Assembly: GCA_017617915.1 (NCBI GenBank)
Contig: JAFZVH010000042.1
Location: forward strand, 1 to 45,348
Direction of reading: 5' to 3'
Source: Alphaproteobacteria bacterium
GTDB taxonomy: Bacteria; Pseudomonadota; Alphaproteobacteria; Rs-D84
Length of the DNA stretch: 45,348 nucleotides
Shown here in pieces: positions 15,947 through 24,278 of this stretch (its first letter is position 1; every line of letters begins with the position of its first letter). The notes beneath the pieces were generated by a model. That model was given only the letters and a program-made list of their open reading frames with translations, was not told where the DNA came from and searched no databases. The translations under genes were made by a program, and so were the position numbers.

Positions 15947-16900
15947 ATGGCCATAAAAGTTCGTGATTATGAAGTGCGCTTGACGCGGAACAAAGATGAA
16001 CGCCGTATGGTGCGCCAGTTGCGCTATGAGGTGTTCGTTGAAGAAGAAGGCGCGTCCGCAACCGAAGAACAACGCGCGTTGCGTGAAGAATATGATGACT
16101 ATGACAAAAATGCCGAATATATGGCGGTGTTCCACAATGGGAAAATCGTTGGAACCTATCGTATTATCGACAAAAAGGCCGCAGAAAAAATGGGCGGCTT
16201 TTACACCGAAACAGAATTTAATATTTCCAAAATTAAAAAGGCTTCTGATAACATCGCAGAAATGTCGCGCGCGTGCGTCGCTGCGGAATATCGTGAAAAC
16301 GCGCTGGTTATGCGTATGTTGTGGGCGGGTTTAAGTGAATATATATTGCGCCGGCGTGTCGCGGTCATGTTTGGTGTCGCGTCTTTTGTTGGGCAAAAAC
16401 CTGTGGAATCGGCTCAGGCAATCTCTTATCTATATTATAATCATTTGTCGCCGATGCGTTTGCGCGCACGCGTGATACCGGAAAACTTTGCGGACGGCGC
16501 TGACCCGCGTATGTCTAAAATGAATATTTTGCCGCGTGCATTTGTCGATGAAGAAATGGCAAAAAAGCAAATGACGCCACTTATCAAAGGTTATCTGCGC
16601 ATGGGGGCAAGTTTTGGTCAAGGTGTGTTTATCGACAAGCCTTTTAATACGTACGATGTGTTCGTGATGATGCAATCGAAAAATATGGATGCTGCATATC
16701 AAAAGCATTTCTATGGTCGCGAAAACGCACTGGAACATTTGGATGTAAAGCCGCATCCGATTCAGACATTGGGCAAGATTATGCTGTTGCCTATTACTGG
16801 GCCATTGAATATGTTGGGTGCGTTTTTTGAATTCTTGTTGCGCGAAGACGCCGCCGATGCAGAATTTATCGATGAACCAGAAACGCAAGAGGAACAATAA
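15947..16900 (+). CDS. olsB: L-ornithine N-alpha-acyltransferase (OlsB-like, GNAT fold)
   Basis: OlsB adds a 3-hydroxyacyl chain from acyl-ACP to ornithine, giving lyso-ornithine lipid. The protein begins with the family's YEVRLTRN...LRYEVFVEEEG opening, followed by EYDDYDKNAEYMAVF and GKIVGTYRII. The central EMSRACVAAEYR and VMFGVASFVG segments also match the hemolysin/OlsB family. At 317 residues it is slightly long, with a hydrophobic C-terminal patch (LGKIMLLPITGPLNMLGAFF). The ATG at 15947 has AAGGA about 9 bases before it. The acyltransferase needed for the second step follows 3 bases later, which strongly supports the role. Confidence 0.87.
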   Translation: MAIKVRDYEVRLTRNKDERRMVRQLRYEVFVEEEGASATEEQRALREEYDDYDKNAEYMAVFHNGKIVGTYRIIDKKAAEKMGGFYTETEFNISKIKKASDNIAEMSRACVAAEYRENALVMRMLWAGLSEYILRRRVAVMFGVASFVGQKPVESAQAISYLYYNHLSPMRLRARVIPENFADGADPRMSKMNILPRAFVDEEMAKKQMTPLIKGYLRMGASFGQGVFIDKPFNTYDVFVMMQSKNMDAAYQKHFYGRENALEHLDVKPHPIQTLGKIMLLPITGPLNMLGAFFEFLLREDAADAEFIDEPETQEEQ

Positions 16901-16903
16901 AAT

Positions 16904-17722
16904 ATGTCACGCGTTAGAAAGCAAAACGTTTTTAATACTATCACTGGTGCGCTGCGCTTTGCGGCGTTCTGGTTCATGGTTGTGGTTCAGTTGCCGATTT
17001 TGGTTTTGTTGCCGCGTGGAAAGTGGTCTGTTAAATATATGCATGTGTTTATGCAGATTTTGCTGTGGCTGTCCAGTATCAAAATTGTAAAGCATGGAAC
17101 CATATCAAAAAAACGGCCGCTGTTGGTCGCAGGTAATCATATATCTGTGTTTGAAATTGCGACTTTCCCAGTAATGTTCGGGGGCAGTTTTATTTCGAAA
17201 AATGATGTGCGCCGTTGGCCGATAGTTGGCTTTGTCGCGAACAAGTTTGGCGTGGTGTTTGTTGACCGCCGTCCTTCGCACGCGGCCGAGGCCTTGGCCG
17301 AAGTGCAAAAAGCAATTTCTACGATTTCATATCCGCTGTATATTTTCCCCGAAGGCACAACAACCAATGGCGCGTATGTAAAAGAATTTAAAAGCAGCCT
17401 GTTCAATGTCGCCGAAGGCACCGATGTCACTGTGCAACCGGTTGTGACACAGTATTGCTATCACGACGGCACACCGATAACCGAAGAAGACTTGGCGGAA
17501 CACTATGCGTATTTTGATAATGCAAAGCAGGACCAAGGTCCACGCTGTTCACGTGAACGCAGCGCGTTTGGCCAGATTTTCCATGTAATGGTTTTGGGCG
17601 GCTTTACTGTCAATGTTTATATGTTGCCACCACCGCCAACGGGCGGTATGGACAGAAAACAAATTGCACAAACAATGCATCAAATAATTTCAGATAAATA
17701 TATGGAACTTAAAAGGCAATAA
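16904..17722 (+). CDS. olsA: Lyso-ornithine lipid O-acyltransferase (OlsA/PlsC family)
   Basis: A 1-acylglycerol-phosphate-acyltransferase-fold protein of 272 residues. It has an N-terminal membrane helix (about 18-38), the catalytic block NHISVFE (78-84) and the acyl-acceptor block FPEGTTTNG (148-156). The canonical dyad is HX4D; here it reads HX4E (His79, Glu84), a conservative change. The position directly after olsB, with a ribosome binding site inside the olsB end, supports acylation of lyso-ornithine lipid over lysophosphatidate. A general PlsC role cannot be excluded from this window. Confidence 0.85.
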   Translation: MSRVRKQNVFNTITGALRFAAFWFMVVVQLPILVLLPRGKWSVKYMHVFMQILLWLSSIKIVKHGTISKKRPLLVAGNHISVFEIATFPVMFGGSFISKNDVRRWPIVGFVANKFGVVFVDRRPSHAAEALAEVQKAISTISYPLYIFPEGTTTNGAYVKEFKSSLFNVAEGTDVTVQPVVTQYCYHDGTPITEEDLAEHYAYFDNAKQDQGPRCSRERSAFGQIFHVMVLGGFTVNVYMLPPPPTGGMDRKQIAQTMHQIISDKYMELKRQ

Positions 17723-17725
17723 ACT

Positions 17726-19165
17726 ATGAAAACTGCAATAACCCCGACAAGGGCAGAAAATTTTAGTGAATGGTATCAAAATTTAATCGTGGCGGCAGAT
17801 TTGGCGGAAAACGCGCCTGTGCGTGGCTGTATGACGATAAAGCCGTACGGTTGGGCAATATGGGAACTGATGCGCGATGCGATGGACCGGCGTATCAAGG
17901 CGGCGGGCGTTCTGAACGCAAATTTCCCGTTGCTGATTCCAATTGAATATTTTAATAAAGAAGCGGAACATGTCGCTGGCTTTGCCAAGGAAGCGGCGGT
18001 TGTCACACATTATCGATTAAAAATGATAGATGGTAAATTGCAACCAGACCCAGAATCAAAACTGACGGAACCTTATATTATCCGCCCAACATCGGAAACT
18101 ATTATCGGCGAAGCAATGTCGCGCTGGGTACAATCTTATCGTGATTTGCCGTTAAAGTTAAATCAGTGGGTGAATGTTATGCGATGGGAAATGCGTCCGC
18201 GTATGTTCTTGCGCACTTCGGAATTTAACTGGCAAGAAGGCCACAATGTGTTTGCTACGCACGAAGAAGCAAACGAAGATGCGCGCAAAATGCATAGGGT
18301 TTATGGCGACTATATGCGCGATGTTTTGGCGATACCTTGCATTATGGGCGAAAAAACACCCGAAGAAAGATTTGCAGGTGCCGATCACACGTATACTGTT
18401 GAACAAATTATGCAGGACGGGAAAGCCTTGCAGGCCGGTACTTCGCACGATTTAGGCCAGCATTTTGCAAAATCTTTTGGCATTAAATACCTTGGAACCG
18501 ATGGCCAGTTGACCTATGCCTGGACTACATCTTGGGGAACATCAACGCGTATGATGGGTGGCCTGTTTATGACGCACAGTGATGATGATGGCCTGGTGTT
18601 GCCGCCGGCGATTGCCCCGCACCAAGTTGTGATAATTCCGATTACGCGTGGTGACGAAGATATGGATGCGATGAACGCATTTACCGCAAATCTGGAATCA
18701 CAATTAAATGACCGCGGTGTACGTGTGCTGACCGATAACAGCGATATGCGCGCCCCCGATAAAATGTGGAAATGGATTAAGCGCGGCGTGCCATTGCGTG
18801 TCGAAGTTGGTGCGCGTGAAATTGAAACAAGCACAGTCACCATTACGCGGCGCGATTTGGGCAAGGTTTCACGTGAAACAGTATCTGTTGCAGATTTGGG
18901 TGAAGCAGTTGTGGCAAAACTGGATGCGATGCAGCGCGATATGTTGGCCGCGGCGACCGAGCGCAATAAAAAAATGATTCATGATGTTGCGAATTTGGCG
19001 GAACTGGAATCTGCACTGGCGGACGGCAAAGTTGGATTTTTCCGTATCAAATACAACACGACACAATCGCCAGAATTTGATGCACTGATGGAAAAATACA
19101 AAATTACACGCAGATGTCTTGACGACGCAGACCCAGAATATGTATTTGTTGCAAAGTCGTATTAG
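17726..19165 (+). CDS. proS: Prolyl-tRNA synthetase, type 3 (archaeal/eukaryal-like)
   Basis: It charges tRNA-Pro. The 479-residue class II enzyme lacks the editing insertion of the common bacterial form and ends in a short C-terminal domain finishing in YVFVAKSY, as in the archaeal/eukaryal type. Motifs are the proline-pocket opening (NFSEWYQNLI...VRGCMTIKPYGWAIWE), RPTSET, motif 2 (MRPRMFLRTSEFNWQEGH), TTSWGTSTRMMGG near the active site, and an anticodon-binding domain from about residue 285. Its ATG is 3 bases after the olsA stop, so it probably shares that transcript. A strong terminator follows. Confidence 0.95.
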   Translation: MKTAITPTRAENFSEWYQNLIVAADLAENAPVRGCMTIKPYGWAIWELMRDAMDRRIKAAGVLNANFPLLIPIEYFNKEAEHVAGFAKEAAVVTHYRLKMIDGKLQPDPESKLTEPYIIRPTSETIIGEAMSRWVQSYRDLPLKLNQWVNVMRWEMRPRMFLRTSEFNWQEGHNVFATHEEANEDARKMHRVYGDYMRDVLAIPCIMGEKTPEERFAGADHTYTVEQIMQDGKALQAGTSHDLGQHFAKSFGIKYLGTDGQLTYAWTTSWGTSTRMMGGLFMTHSDDDGLVLPPAIAPHQVVIIPITRGDEDMDAMNAFTANLESQLNDRGVRVLTDNSDMRAPDKMWKWIKRGVPLRVEVGAREIETSTVTITRRDLGKVSRETVSVADLGEAVVAKLDAMQRDMLAAATERNKKMIHDVANLAELESALADGKVGFFRIKYNTTQSPEFDALMEKYKITRRCLDDADPEYVFVAKSY

Positions 19166-19189
19166 TGTTTAGTGTAAGTAAGTTAGTGT

Positions 19190-19216
19190 GGGCGCGGTTG
19201 CGCCCACTTTTTTATA
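19190..19216 (+). terminator. Rho-independent terminator after proS
   Basis: The perfect 8-bp stem GTGGGCGC/GCGCCCAC with loop GGTT is followed by seven T. Confidence 0.92.
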
Positions 19217-19247
19217 AAAATACACATCGGTGGTTGCCCACCGATGC
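19217..19247 (-). terminator. Terminator after the gene at 19297
   Basis: On the minus strand ATCGGTGG/CCACCGAT closes a 4-base loop and is followed by GTGTATTTTTA. It lies about 50 bases after the stop codon. Confidence 0.65.
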
Positions 19248-19296
19248 GCTCTCCTTCCTTCCGGAAACCGGAAACTTTTTGCCCAAAGGGAAACTG

Positions 19297-19632
19297 TTAT
19301 GCCGCCATCGCCACAGAATCTTTGTCTGCGCCGGATTCTGCGTCCATAATGCGTTTTGCCTCTGCAAATACCATTTCTTTGACACGCAGTGCTAAATCAG
19401 CGGTTTCCAATGATTCAGCCGCAACATCAAAATTATCTGTGCGGATTTGCAGTGAAACATACGCACCAATCAGCGATGATCTGGATAAATCTTCAATAGA
19501 ACGAGGGGAATTATTATGCCCAATTTGCAATTCATCACTAAGCGAGATTATCTGACGGTCGGCATTGACCCAGACAGTTGTGCTTAAAACTTTGTGCAAA
19601 GCAATCATTATTTCTTTGATGTTTTTTGGCAT
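19297..19632 (-). CDS. Hypothetical protein with structured mRNA leader (111 aa)
   Basis: Not recognised. The protein is small, mixed and probably cytoplasmic. It begins MPKNIKEIMIALHKVLSTTVWVN and has a C-terminal helix (LRVKEMVFAEAKRIMDAESGAD). The ATG at 19632 is chosen over an upstream ATG (19656) because AAGGAGG lies 7 bases before it. A sigma70 promoter about 170 bases upstream implies a long leader with alternative hairpins. It is flanked by its own terminator and stands alone. Confidence 0.65.
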   Translation of the reverse strand: MPKNIKEIMIALHKVLSTTVWVNADRQIISLSDELQIGHNNSPRSIEDLSRSSLIGAYVSLQIRTDNFDVAAESLETADLALRVKEMVFAEAKRIMDAESGADKDSVAMAA

Positions 19633-19666
19633 ATATTCCCTCCTTTTATTGGGCATTGTTGATGAA

Positions 19667-19775
19667 TTTTGATTTGGGTTTGTATTTACATGATGTATTT
19701 ACAAAAGCCCAAATCAAAAGTGTTTTGTTTTGTTTGTTTTCCCAGAAAACCGCTTTCCCTTTTGATTTCCTGGGG
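19667..19775 (-). promoter_or_regulatory. mRNA leader with mutually exclusive hairpins
   Basis: Read on the minus strand, an early segment AAATCAAAAG (19759-19768) can pair with a middle segment TTTTGATTTGGG (19708-19719). The middle segment can instead pair, over 12 perfect bases, with a late segment CCCAAATCAAAA (19667-19678). Inside the second hairpin, TGTAAATACA repeats flank the loop. The late hairpin ends about 35 bases before the start codon. The layout is that of a switch or attenuator; no known riboswitch class is recognised. Confidence 0.45.
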
Positions 19776-19806
19776 CTTTGTGTGTGCTCTCAATGTCTAT
19801 ACACGG

Positions 19807-19836
19807 ATCATAGAACAAAAACGAATCGCGGGTCAA
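19807..19836 (-). promoter_or_regulatory. Promoter of the gene at 19297-19632
   Basis: On the minus strand the -35 is TTGACC (19831-19836) and the -10 is TATGAT (19807-19812), spaced 18 bp. The predicted start near 19800 gives a leader of about 168 bases. Confidence 0.6.
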
Positions 19837-19902
19837 GAGAAAAATGCAAAAAAAATTAAAAAAAATGAAAAAATTTTTTATCTGATTCGCAAGTCACTGC
19901 AA

Positions 19903-21480
19903 TTAGACGAATTTTTCTGGAATAATTTTTGTAAAAAATTTAAATATACGTTTAAAAATCGTTGTATCAGGACAATGATGATATTTGCGCGGCACTTCTT
20001 CACCATATCTGTGCCCACACCAAGTGATTTTTCCATTCGTTTCCGTCACGCGCCAAGACAATTTTGTATCGTCTATAATCATATTGCGCAATTTTTGTGC
20101 GAACTCTGGACTTTCAAAGATTGCAACATTTTCGGTATTATAATAAGTACTACGCGGATCCAAATTAAAACTGCCTATCCACGATATTTTGTCATCAAAT
20201 ACAATCGTTTTGCTGTGCATAACAGAAAAACAAGAACGACGCTGTTCCCGCTTGCGCTTTTGGTTGCGCGGCTTTTCCGCAGACTGCATAAATTCATAGA
20301 TTTCAACGCCACCTCGCACCAGCGCATTGCGGTACTTTTCCCACTTGCCATACACAGTCGGTGCATTGGTCGAACCTAATGAATTTGTGACAATAGTGAC
20401 ATGAACACCCGACTTTTCTTCGGCCAATATTGTGTTGATTCCGCCACGACCTGGGACAAAATACGCTGCGGATACATACGCGCTTTTCTTTGCCTTGCGC
20501 CAAAGTCTGTTCAGTGCGATTATGATTTCCCCAGGTCTGCGTTCTTTACGCATCATCGACATTTCAACTTTTGCGGCTGGGTCCGCCAAAAACTGTCCCC
20601 GTCCCCAAGAAAAATCAAAGTTTTTATTTTTGTATTCATTCAACGCCATCAAAATAATTTTGTTATATTTTTCTGCACGACGCGCACTGGTTCGTTCAAG
20701 TTTTTTAAATTGTTGGTCCAATTTTTGCAATGCGCGCGCCGAACCTGCACGCGGTAAAACAGACGCAGGTATCGCAAGCGGATGATTCCAATAGTCATTA
20801 AAACTTTTCGTTGCGCTTTCTGTAATTTTGCCAAGGAACAAAACATCTGTGTCTGAAAAATTCATCGCAGTTTCAGGCATAAAATAATTGCTGCCTATAT
20901 TACGACCACCGGTAATAAGCGCGATGTTATCAACAATGAACAGTTTGTTATGCATACGCGAATTTAATCTGTTAAAATCCATCAGCATTTGTGGGTAGTA
21001 CAAAAAACGCAACCTGTTTTTCACAGCGTTGAAAATCTTGACTTCTATGTTTGGATGCTGGTTTAGTAAAATCACATCGGCGATATCAGAATTTGTGCCG
21101 TAATCATCGATAAGTATGCGCACTTTGACACCGCGATCGGCCGCATTTTTTAATTCGTTTATTAAAACATGCGCGGAAAAATCATTGCTGTAAATATAAG
21201 TTTGCAAATCTATGGTTTTTGTCGCCATACGCGCAAAAGTTGCACGAATAACAAACGCCGACAGACCGTCTTGGATAAGACTTGCACCACTGGCATCCGA
21301 TACGTGTGCAAGTTCATCTGAATAAACCTTTGCAATCGGCGTTTCAAGGTTATCATATGCAAAATCTTTGGATGTAATTTTTGGGGTGTATTTTGCAAGC
21401 CGTTTATCACGCATACTGGTTGGAATCTTGGTCCATCCAACCAAAGGTAAAGCCAATAAAAGCCAATAAAGTTTATCCAT
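19903..21480 (-). CDS. Phospholipase D-family cardiolipin synthase (ClsC-like)
   Basis: This 525-residue protein has two HKD catalytic motifs: HNKLFIVDNIALITGGRN (His177, Lys179, Asp184) and HSKTIVFDDKISWIGSFN (His422, Lys424, Asp429). An N-terminal hydrophobic stretch (MDKLYWLLLALPLVGW) may be a signal or anchor. Length and layout match ClsC/YmdC, which makes cardiolipin from phosphatidylglycerol and phosphatidylethanolamine. Other PLD-fold roles are possible. The Lys/Arg-rich insert before the second HKD (EKPRNQKRKREQRR) is notable. A promoter lies 27 bases upstream of the ATG; the ribosome binding site is weak. Confidence 0.88.
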   Translation of the reverse strand: MDKLYWLLLALPLVGWTKIPTSMRDKRLAKYTPKITSKDFAYDNLETPIAKVYSDELAHVSDASGASLIQDGLSAFVIRATFARMATKTIDLQTYIYSNDFSAHVLINELKNAADRGVKVRILIDDYGTNSDIADVILLNQHPNIEVKIFNAVKNRLRFLYYPQMLMDFNRLNSRMHNKLFIVDNIALITGGRNIGSNYFMPETAMNFSDTDVLFLGKITESATKSFNDYWNHPLAIPASVLPRAGSARALQKLDQQFKKLERTSARRAEKYNKIILMALNEYKNKNFDFSWGRGQFLADPAAKVEMSMMRKERRPGEIIIALNRLWRKAKKSAYVSAAYFVPGRGGINTILAEEKSGVHVTIVTNSLGSTNAPTVYGKWEKYRNALVRGGVEIYEFMQSAEKPRNQKRKREQRRSCFSVMHSKTIVFDDKISWIGSFNLDPRSTYYNTENVAIFESPEFAQKLRNMIIDDTKLSWRVTETNGKITWCGHRYGEEVPRKYHHCPDTTIFKRIFKFFTKIIPEKFV

Positions 21481-21506
21481 TTATTGAAAATTTCTCTGTG
21501 AATTTG

Positions 21507-21534
21507 ATTATATCAGTGAATATTTTTTTGGCAA
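21507..21534 (-). promoter_or_regulatory. Promoter of the cardiolipin-synthase-like gene
   Basis: On the minus strand the -35 is TTGCCA (21529-21534) and the -10 is a perfect TATAAT (21507-21512), spaced 16 bp. Confidence 0.7.
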
Positions 21535-21605
21535 GGCAAAAGAAAAGATTCCAATGCATCAAATCATGCAAATTTTGATGTATTTTTTGTTTGCGTAAAT
21601 TGCTG

Positions 21606-21611
21606 TATAAT
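21606..21611 (+). promoter_or_regulatory. -10 box of the gene at 21646
   Basis: A perfect TATAAT lies 34 bases before the ATG at 21646. The -35 is T-rich and weak. Confidence 0.5.
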
Positions 21612-21645
21612 GATAAAATATACAGAAAGAAAGGAAAGTATAAAA

Positions 21646-23766
21646 ATGAAAAGATTTGCCATATTTCTTGGAAGTTTATTGGTTATGCCCGCCTTTGCAG
21701 AGGTTGTGCCTGATTGGTATTTTGACGAAACTGTTGTCGAATACGAAGACGCACAGCACACAGATGACGCTAGCGAGGCAGAAACCAAAACCGATGTGAC
21801 AGCGGCAAAACCATCGCGCCAGATAAATTCTGGGCGCGTAACGACGGCAAATCGTTCAACAACTGCACGAACAGTACCGACAAATTCTGTTGGCACAACA
21901 ACACGTGCATCAAATTCTAATTCAAAACGCGTTGTGGCGGCACGTACGGGTACCACCCAACGGACGGCTGAACGCGGTGCAATTTCACGCGCGGCGGCAC
22001 GACCAATGGGGCGTGTGTCGGGAACACGTGCTTTGACTGCGCGTTCGGCAACACCGACAAGTGGCACAAATAATGTTGTTTCACGTGCGGCAACGACTAA
22101 ATATACCAGTATTCAAGGTTCTGGCACGACATTGTATAACCCAAATAATGTCAGTCGTCTGGGGGTTCGTTCAGACGCAAGTACTGCACGTTCGCCAATT
22201 ATACGCGTTGCGTCCAGTGGAACAACGGTGAACGATGCATCTGTATCCACCGCAAATATGGACGAACTTGCGGAACTGACCGACTATTGCAAGGCGCAAT
22301 ATGCGGCATGTATGGATGAATATTGCAATGTTTTGGATGGCGATCAAGGACGTTGTATTTGCAGTGCTAATTTAAAAAATTATTCAAAAACAGAAGAAGG
22401 TTTGAAAAAAGCGACCGAAGAATTACAAGAAGTTGCTCAAAAAATCAGATATATTGGCCTGTCCAATCGAGAAATAGATCAATTGTTCAGCCAGACCGAG
22501 GCAGAACTTGCTATGCAATCAAAATCTGATACAACACAGTTGAAAACCAGTTTGGATAAAATCAAGGGGTTGATTGTTAATGTCCAGGGTGGCACTTCAA
22601 CCAGTTCTGGCCTCGTCAATATGGATTTGTCAGGGCTGTTAGACTTCACAATCGACAGTTCTGGTTTTGATATTTCATCGTTTTTGGGTGTGTCTGACTC
22701 GTCAAATGTCAGTAATCAACGTGGTAAAGATTTATTCAATACGGCCAGTGCGCGGTGCAAGGCGAACGTGTTGAATGCTTGTGTTGCCCAAGGTGTTGAC
22801 GCGTCAATTATCACAAATTCGTATGATTTGGGCATTGACCAGGCTTGTATGGCGTATGAACGCAGTTTGACGGACTCTAATGACCAAATGGTTGCAACGA
22901 TTCGCAACGCGAAAACTGTTTTGCAACAAGCACGTTATTTGGTTGCAAAACAAAAGAACGAATACGATATGCGTCAATGCATAAACCAGTTAGATACCTG
23001 TATGCAAGATGATTTTGTTTGCGGGTCTGATTATGAAAACTGCCTTGACCCAACCGGCCAATACATTGTAAATGGCGCCGTTGTAGTGGGCAGCAAACCT
23101 GGTCTTGCCGGCAACAGCAGCAGTGATGTATATGCGACATGGAATTATGGCACCAATGATAATACAAATGCGTGGGGCGATGGTACATTGGCGGAATATA
23201 TCACAGCGACTGTGACTGATAATGCCGCCGTTTCGCCAAGCACCCAGATGTCTGAATATTTGCAAAATAAAATCGGATATATTGATGGTGAAAAAAGTTA
23301 TGGTATGTGCGTATCTGTATTAAAGAAATGCCAAGATTATAGTTATAGTGGCACAGGTTCAAATATCGCTTATGACAGGAAGAACAGTGTTATTAAACAA
23401 TACCTGAATCGTGTGCTGGTTCAAATAAAAGCGCGCCAGGATGAAGTGCTGGCGGAATATGCGGAAAAGTGCAGTACGGATGTCGCATCATGCTTGAATC
23501 AAAACGGTTATCCATCTGCGAAGCCGCATGCAACAAGCGGATGGTCAGATTCCAAGGAGCGTGTTGCAATAGCGGCATGTAATTCTGTGATTACTACATG
23601 CATGTCCGTCAATGGCGAAACAGATATGACGGGTAATAAACCGAAATGCTGGGCACGTAGCGTACAGTATTCAGACTATGACGCAAGCAATGATACAGAT
23701 TGTCCCGATAGCAGCAGTAGTGGCTCTGGCAACTTATCTGGTGGTACAACCGGAGAACGTGACTAG
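21646..23766 (+). CDS. Large secreted Cys-containing protein of unknown function (706 aa)
   Basis: Not recognised. A signal peptide (MKRFAIFLGSLLVMPAFA) is followed by an acidic patch and then about 150 residues rich in Thr, Arg, Ala and Ser that look disordered. From about residue 205 the protein holds many cysteine pairs (CKAQYAACMDEYCN, CICSANLKN, CINQLDTCMQDDFVC, CVSVLKKC, CNSVITTC), spaced as CX5-8C, and helical segments. Disulfides in the periplasm or at the surface are likely. The C terminus is Ser/Gly-rich. AAAGGAAAG precedes the ATG at 21646. It stands alone, divergent from the cardiolipin-synthase-like gene. A structural envelope or adhesin role is a guess. Confidence 0.75.
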   Translation: MKRFAIFLGSLLVMPAFAEVVPDWYFDETVVEYEDAQHTDDASEAETKTDVTAAKPSRQINSGRVTTANRSTTARTVPTNSVGTTTRASNSNSKRVVAARTGTTQRTAERGAISRAAARPMGRVSGTRALTARSATPTSGTNNVVSRAATTKYTSIQGSGTTLYNPNNVSRLGVRSDASTARSPIIRVASSGTTVNDASVSTANMDELAELTDYCKAQYAACMDEYCNVLDGDQGRCICSANLKNYSKTEEGLKKATEELQEVAQKIRYIGLSNREIDQLFSQTEAELAMQSKSDTTQLKTSLDKIKGLIVNVQGGTSTSSGLVNMDLSGLLDFTIDSSGFDISSFLGVSDSSNVSNQRGKDLFNTASARCKANVLNACVAQGVDASIITNSYDLGIDQACMAYERSLTDSNDQMVATIRNAKTVLQQARYLVAKQKNEYDMRQCINQLDTCMQDDFVCGSDYENCLDPTGQYIVNGAVVVGSKPGLAGNSSSDVYATWNYGTNDNTNAWGDGTLAEYITATVTDNAAVSPSTQMSEYLQNKIGYIDGEKSYGMCVSVLKKCQDYSYSGTGSNIAYDRKNSVIKQYLNRVLVQIKARQDEVLAEYAEKCSTDVASCLNQNGYPSAKPHATSGWSDSKERVAIAACNSVITTCMSVNGETDMTGNKPKCWARSVQYSDYDASNDTDCPDSSSSGSGNLSGGTTGERD

Positions 23767-24095
23767 TGATGCGTAATTAAATGCATAACAATTCCAGCAA
23801 TGGTAAATATTGTTATACAGATAAGAATTATGCGTTGCGTATGATGATGGTGCGTTGAATTGCAATGGTTACAGTTGCAATTACGATGCCCAAAGTACAC
23901 AATCCAAGACAGACACAACATTAAACCAGAAAAAATAAACACCCATTTTTCTGCGCTTTCAGGAATGATTTCATGGTCTGAAATCATATCGGGTGCAATC
24001 ATACCAACCAATCCCAAAACAACTGGCAACACACAACAAAACAGGTGCGGCAGAATACTGGCAATAATTCCAATTTTTACGGCGTGATTTTTCAT
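23763..24095 (-). CDS. Small membrane protein with Cys/His metal-binding-like motifs (110 aa)
   Basis: Three membrane helices are predicted (about 6-30, 47-67, 84-106). A Cys-Cys pair lies in the first helix (LPHLFCCVLPVVLG), and a loop reads RNCNCNHCNSTHHHHTQ. Helix-embedded Cys pairs and His/Cys loops occur in MerT/MerC-type and other small metal transporters, so heavy-metal handling is plausible but unproven. The ATG at 24095 is the start with the best spacing to an AAAGG-like site. It lies 18 bases after tRNA-Arg and has no obvious separate promoter. Its stop overlaps the stop of the convergent gene (shared CTAG). Confidence 0.7.
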   Translation of the reverse strand: MKNHAVKIGIIASILPHLFCCVLPVVLGLVGMIAPDMISDHEIIPESAEKWVFIFSGLMLCLSWIVYFGHRNCNCNHCNSTHHHHTQRIILICITIFTIAGIVMHLITHH

Positions 24096-24113
24096 TTTTT
24101 TTGCCTTTATTTG

Positions 24114-24189
24114 TGGTATCCCCAGTCGGAATTGAACCAACATCTAATTCTTAGGAGGAACTTGTTCTATCCAATTGAACTATGGGGAC
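24114..24189 (-). tRNA. tRNA-Arg (CCU)
   Basis: The acceptor is GTCCCCA/TGGGGAT. The anticodon stem AGTTC/GAATT encloses CTCCTAA, giving anticodon CCT, which reads AGG. CCA is encoded. It is followed closely by the metal-binding-like membrane protein gene. Confidence 0.94.
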
Positions 24190-24199
24190 ACGCCGTGTT

Positions 24200-24227
24200 A
24201 TTTTAATCAAAGATTTTGATATTGCAA
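24200..24227 (-). promoter_or_regulatory. Promoter of tRNA-Arg (shares -35 with fabH)
   Basis: On the minus strand the -35 is TTGCAA (24222-24227) and the -10 is TAAAAT (24200-24205), spaced 16 bp. The start is a few bases before the tRNA 5' end. TTGCAA is a palindrome and is also the plus-strand -35 of fabH. Confidence 0.6.
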
Positions 24228-24249
24228 GTCATATTAAATTCTGTATAAT
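24222..24249 (+). promoter_or_regulatory. Promoter of fabH (shares -35 with tRNA-Arg)
   Basis: The -35 is TTGCAA (24222-24227) and the -10 is a perfect TATAAT (24244-24249), spaced 16 bp. The predicted start is near 24256, about 23 bases before the ATG. Confidence 0.7.
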
Positions 24250-24278
24250 ATAGGTCGCTTTAGAAAGAGTTTAATTGA

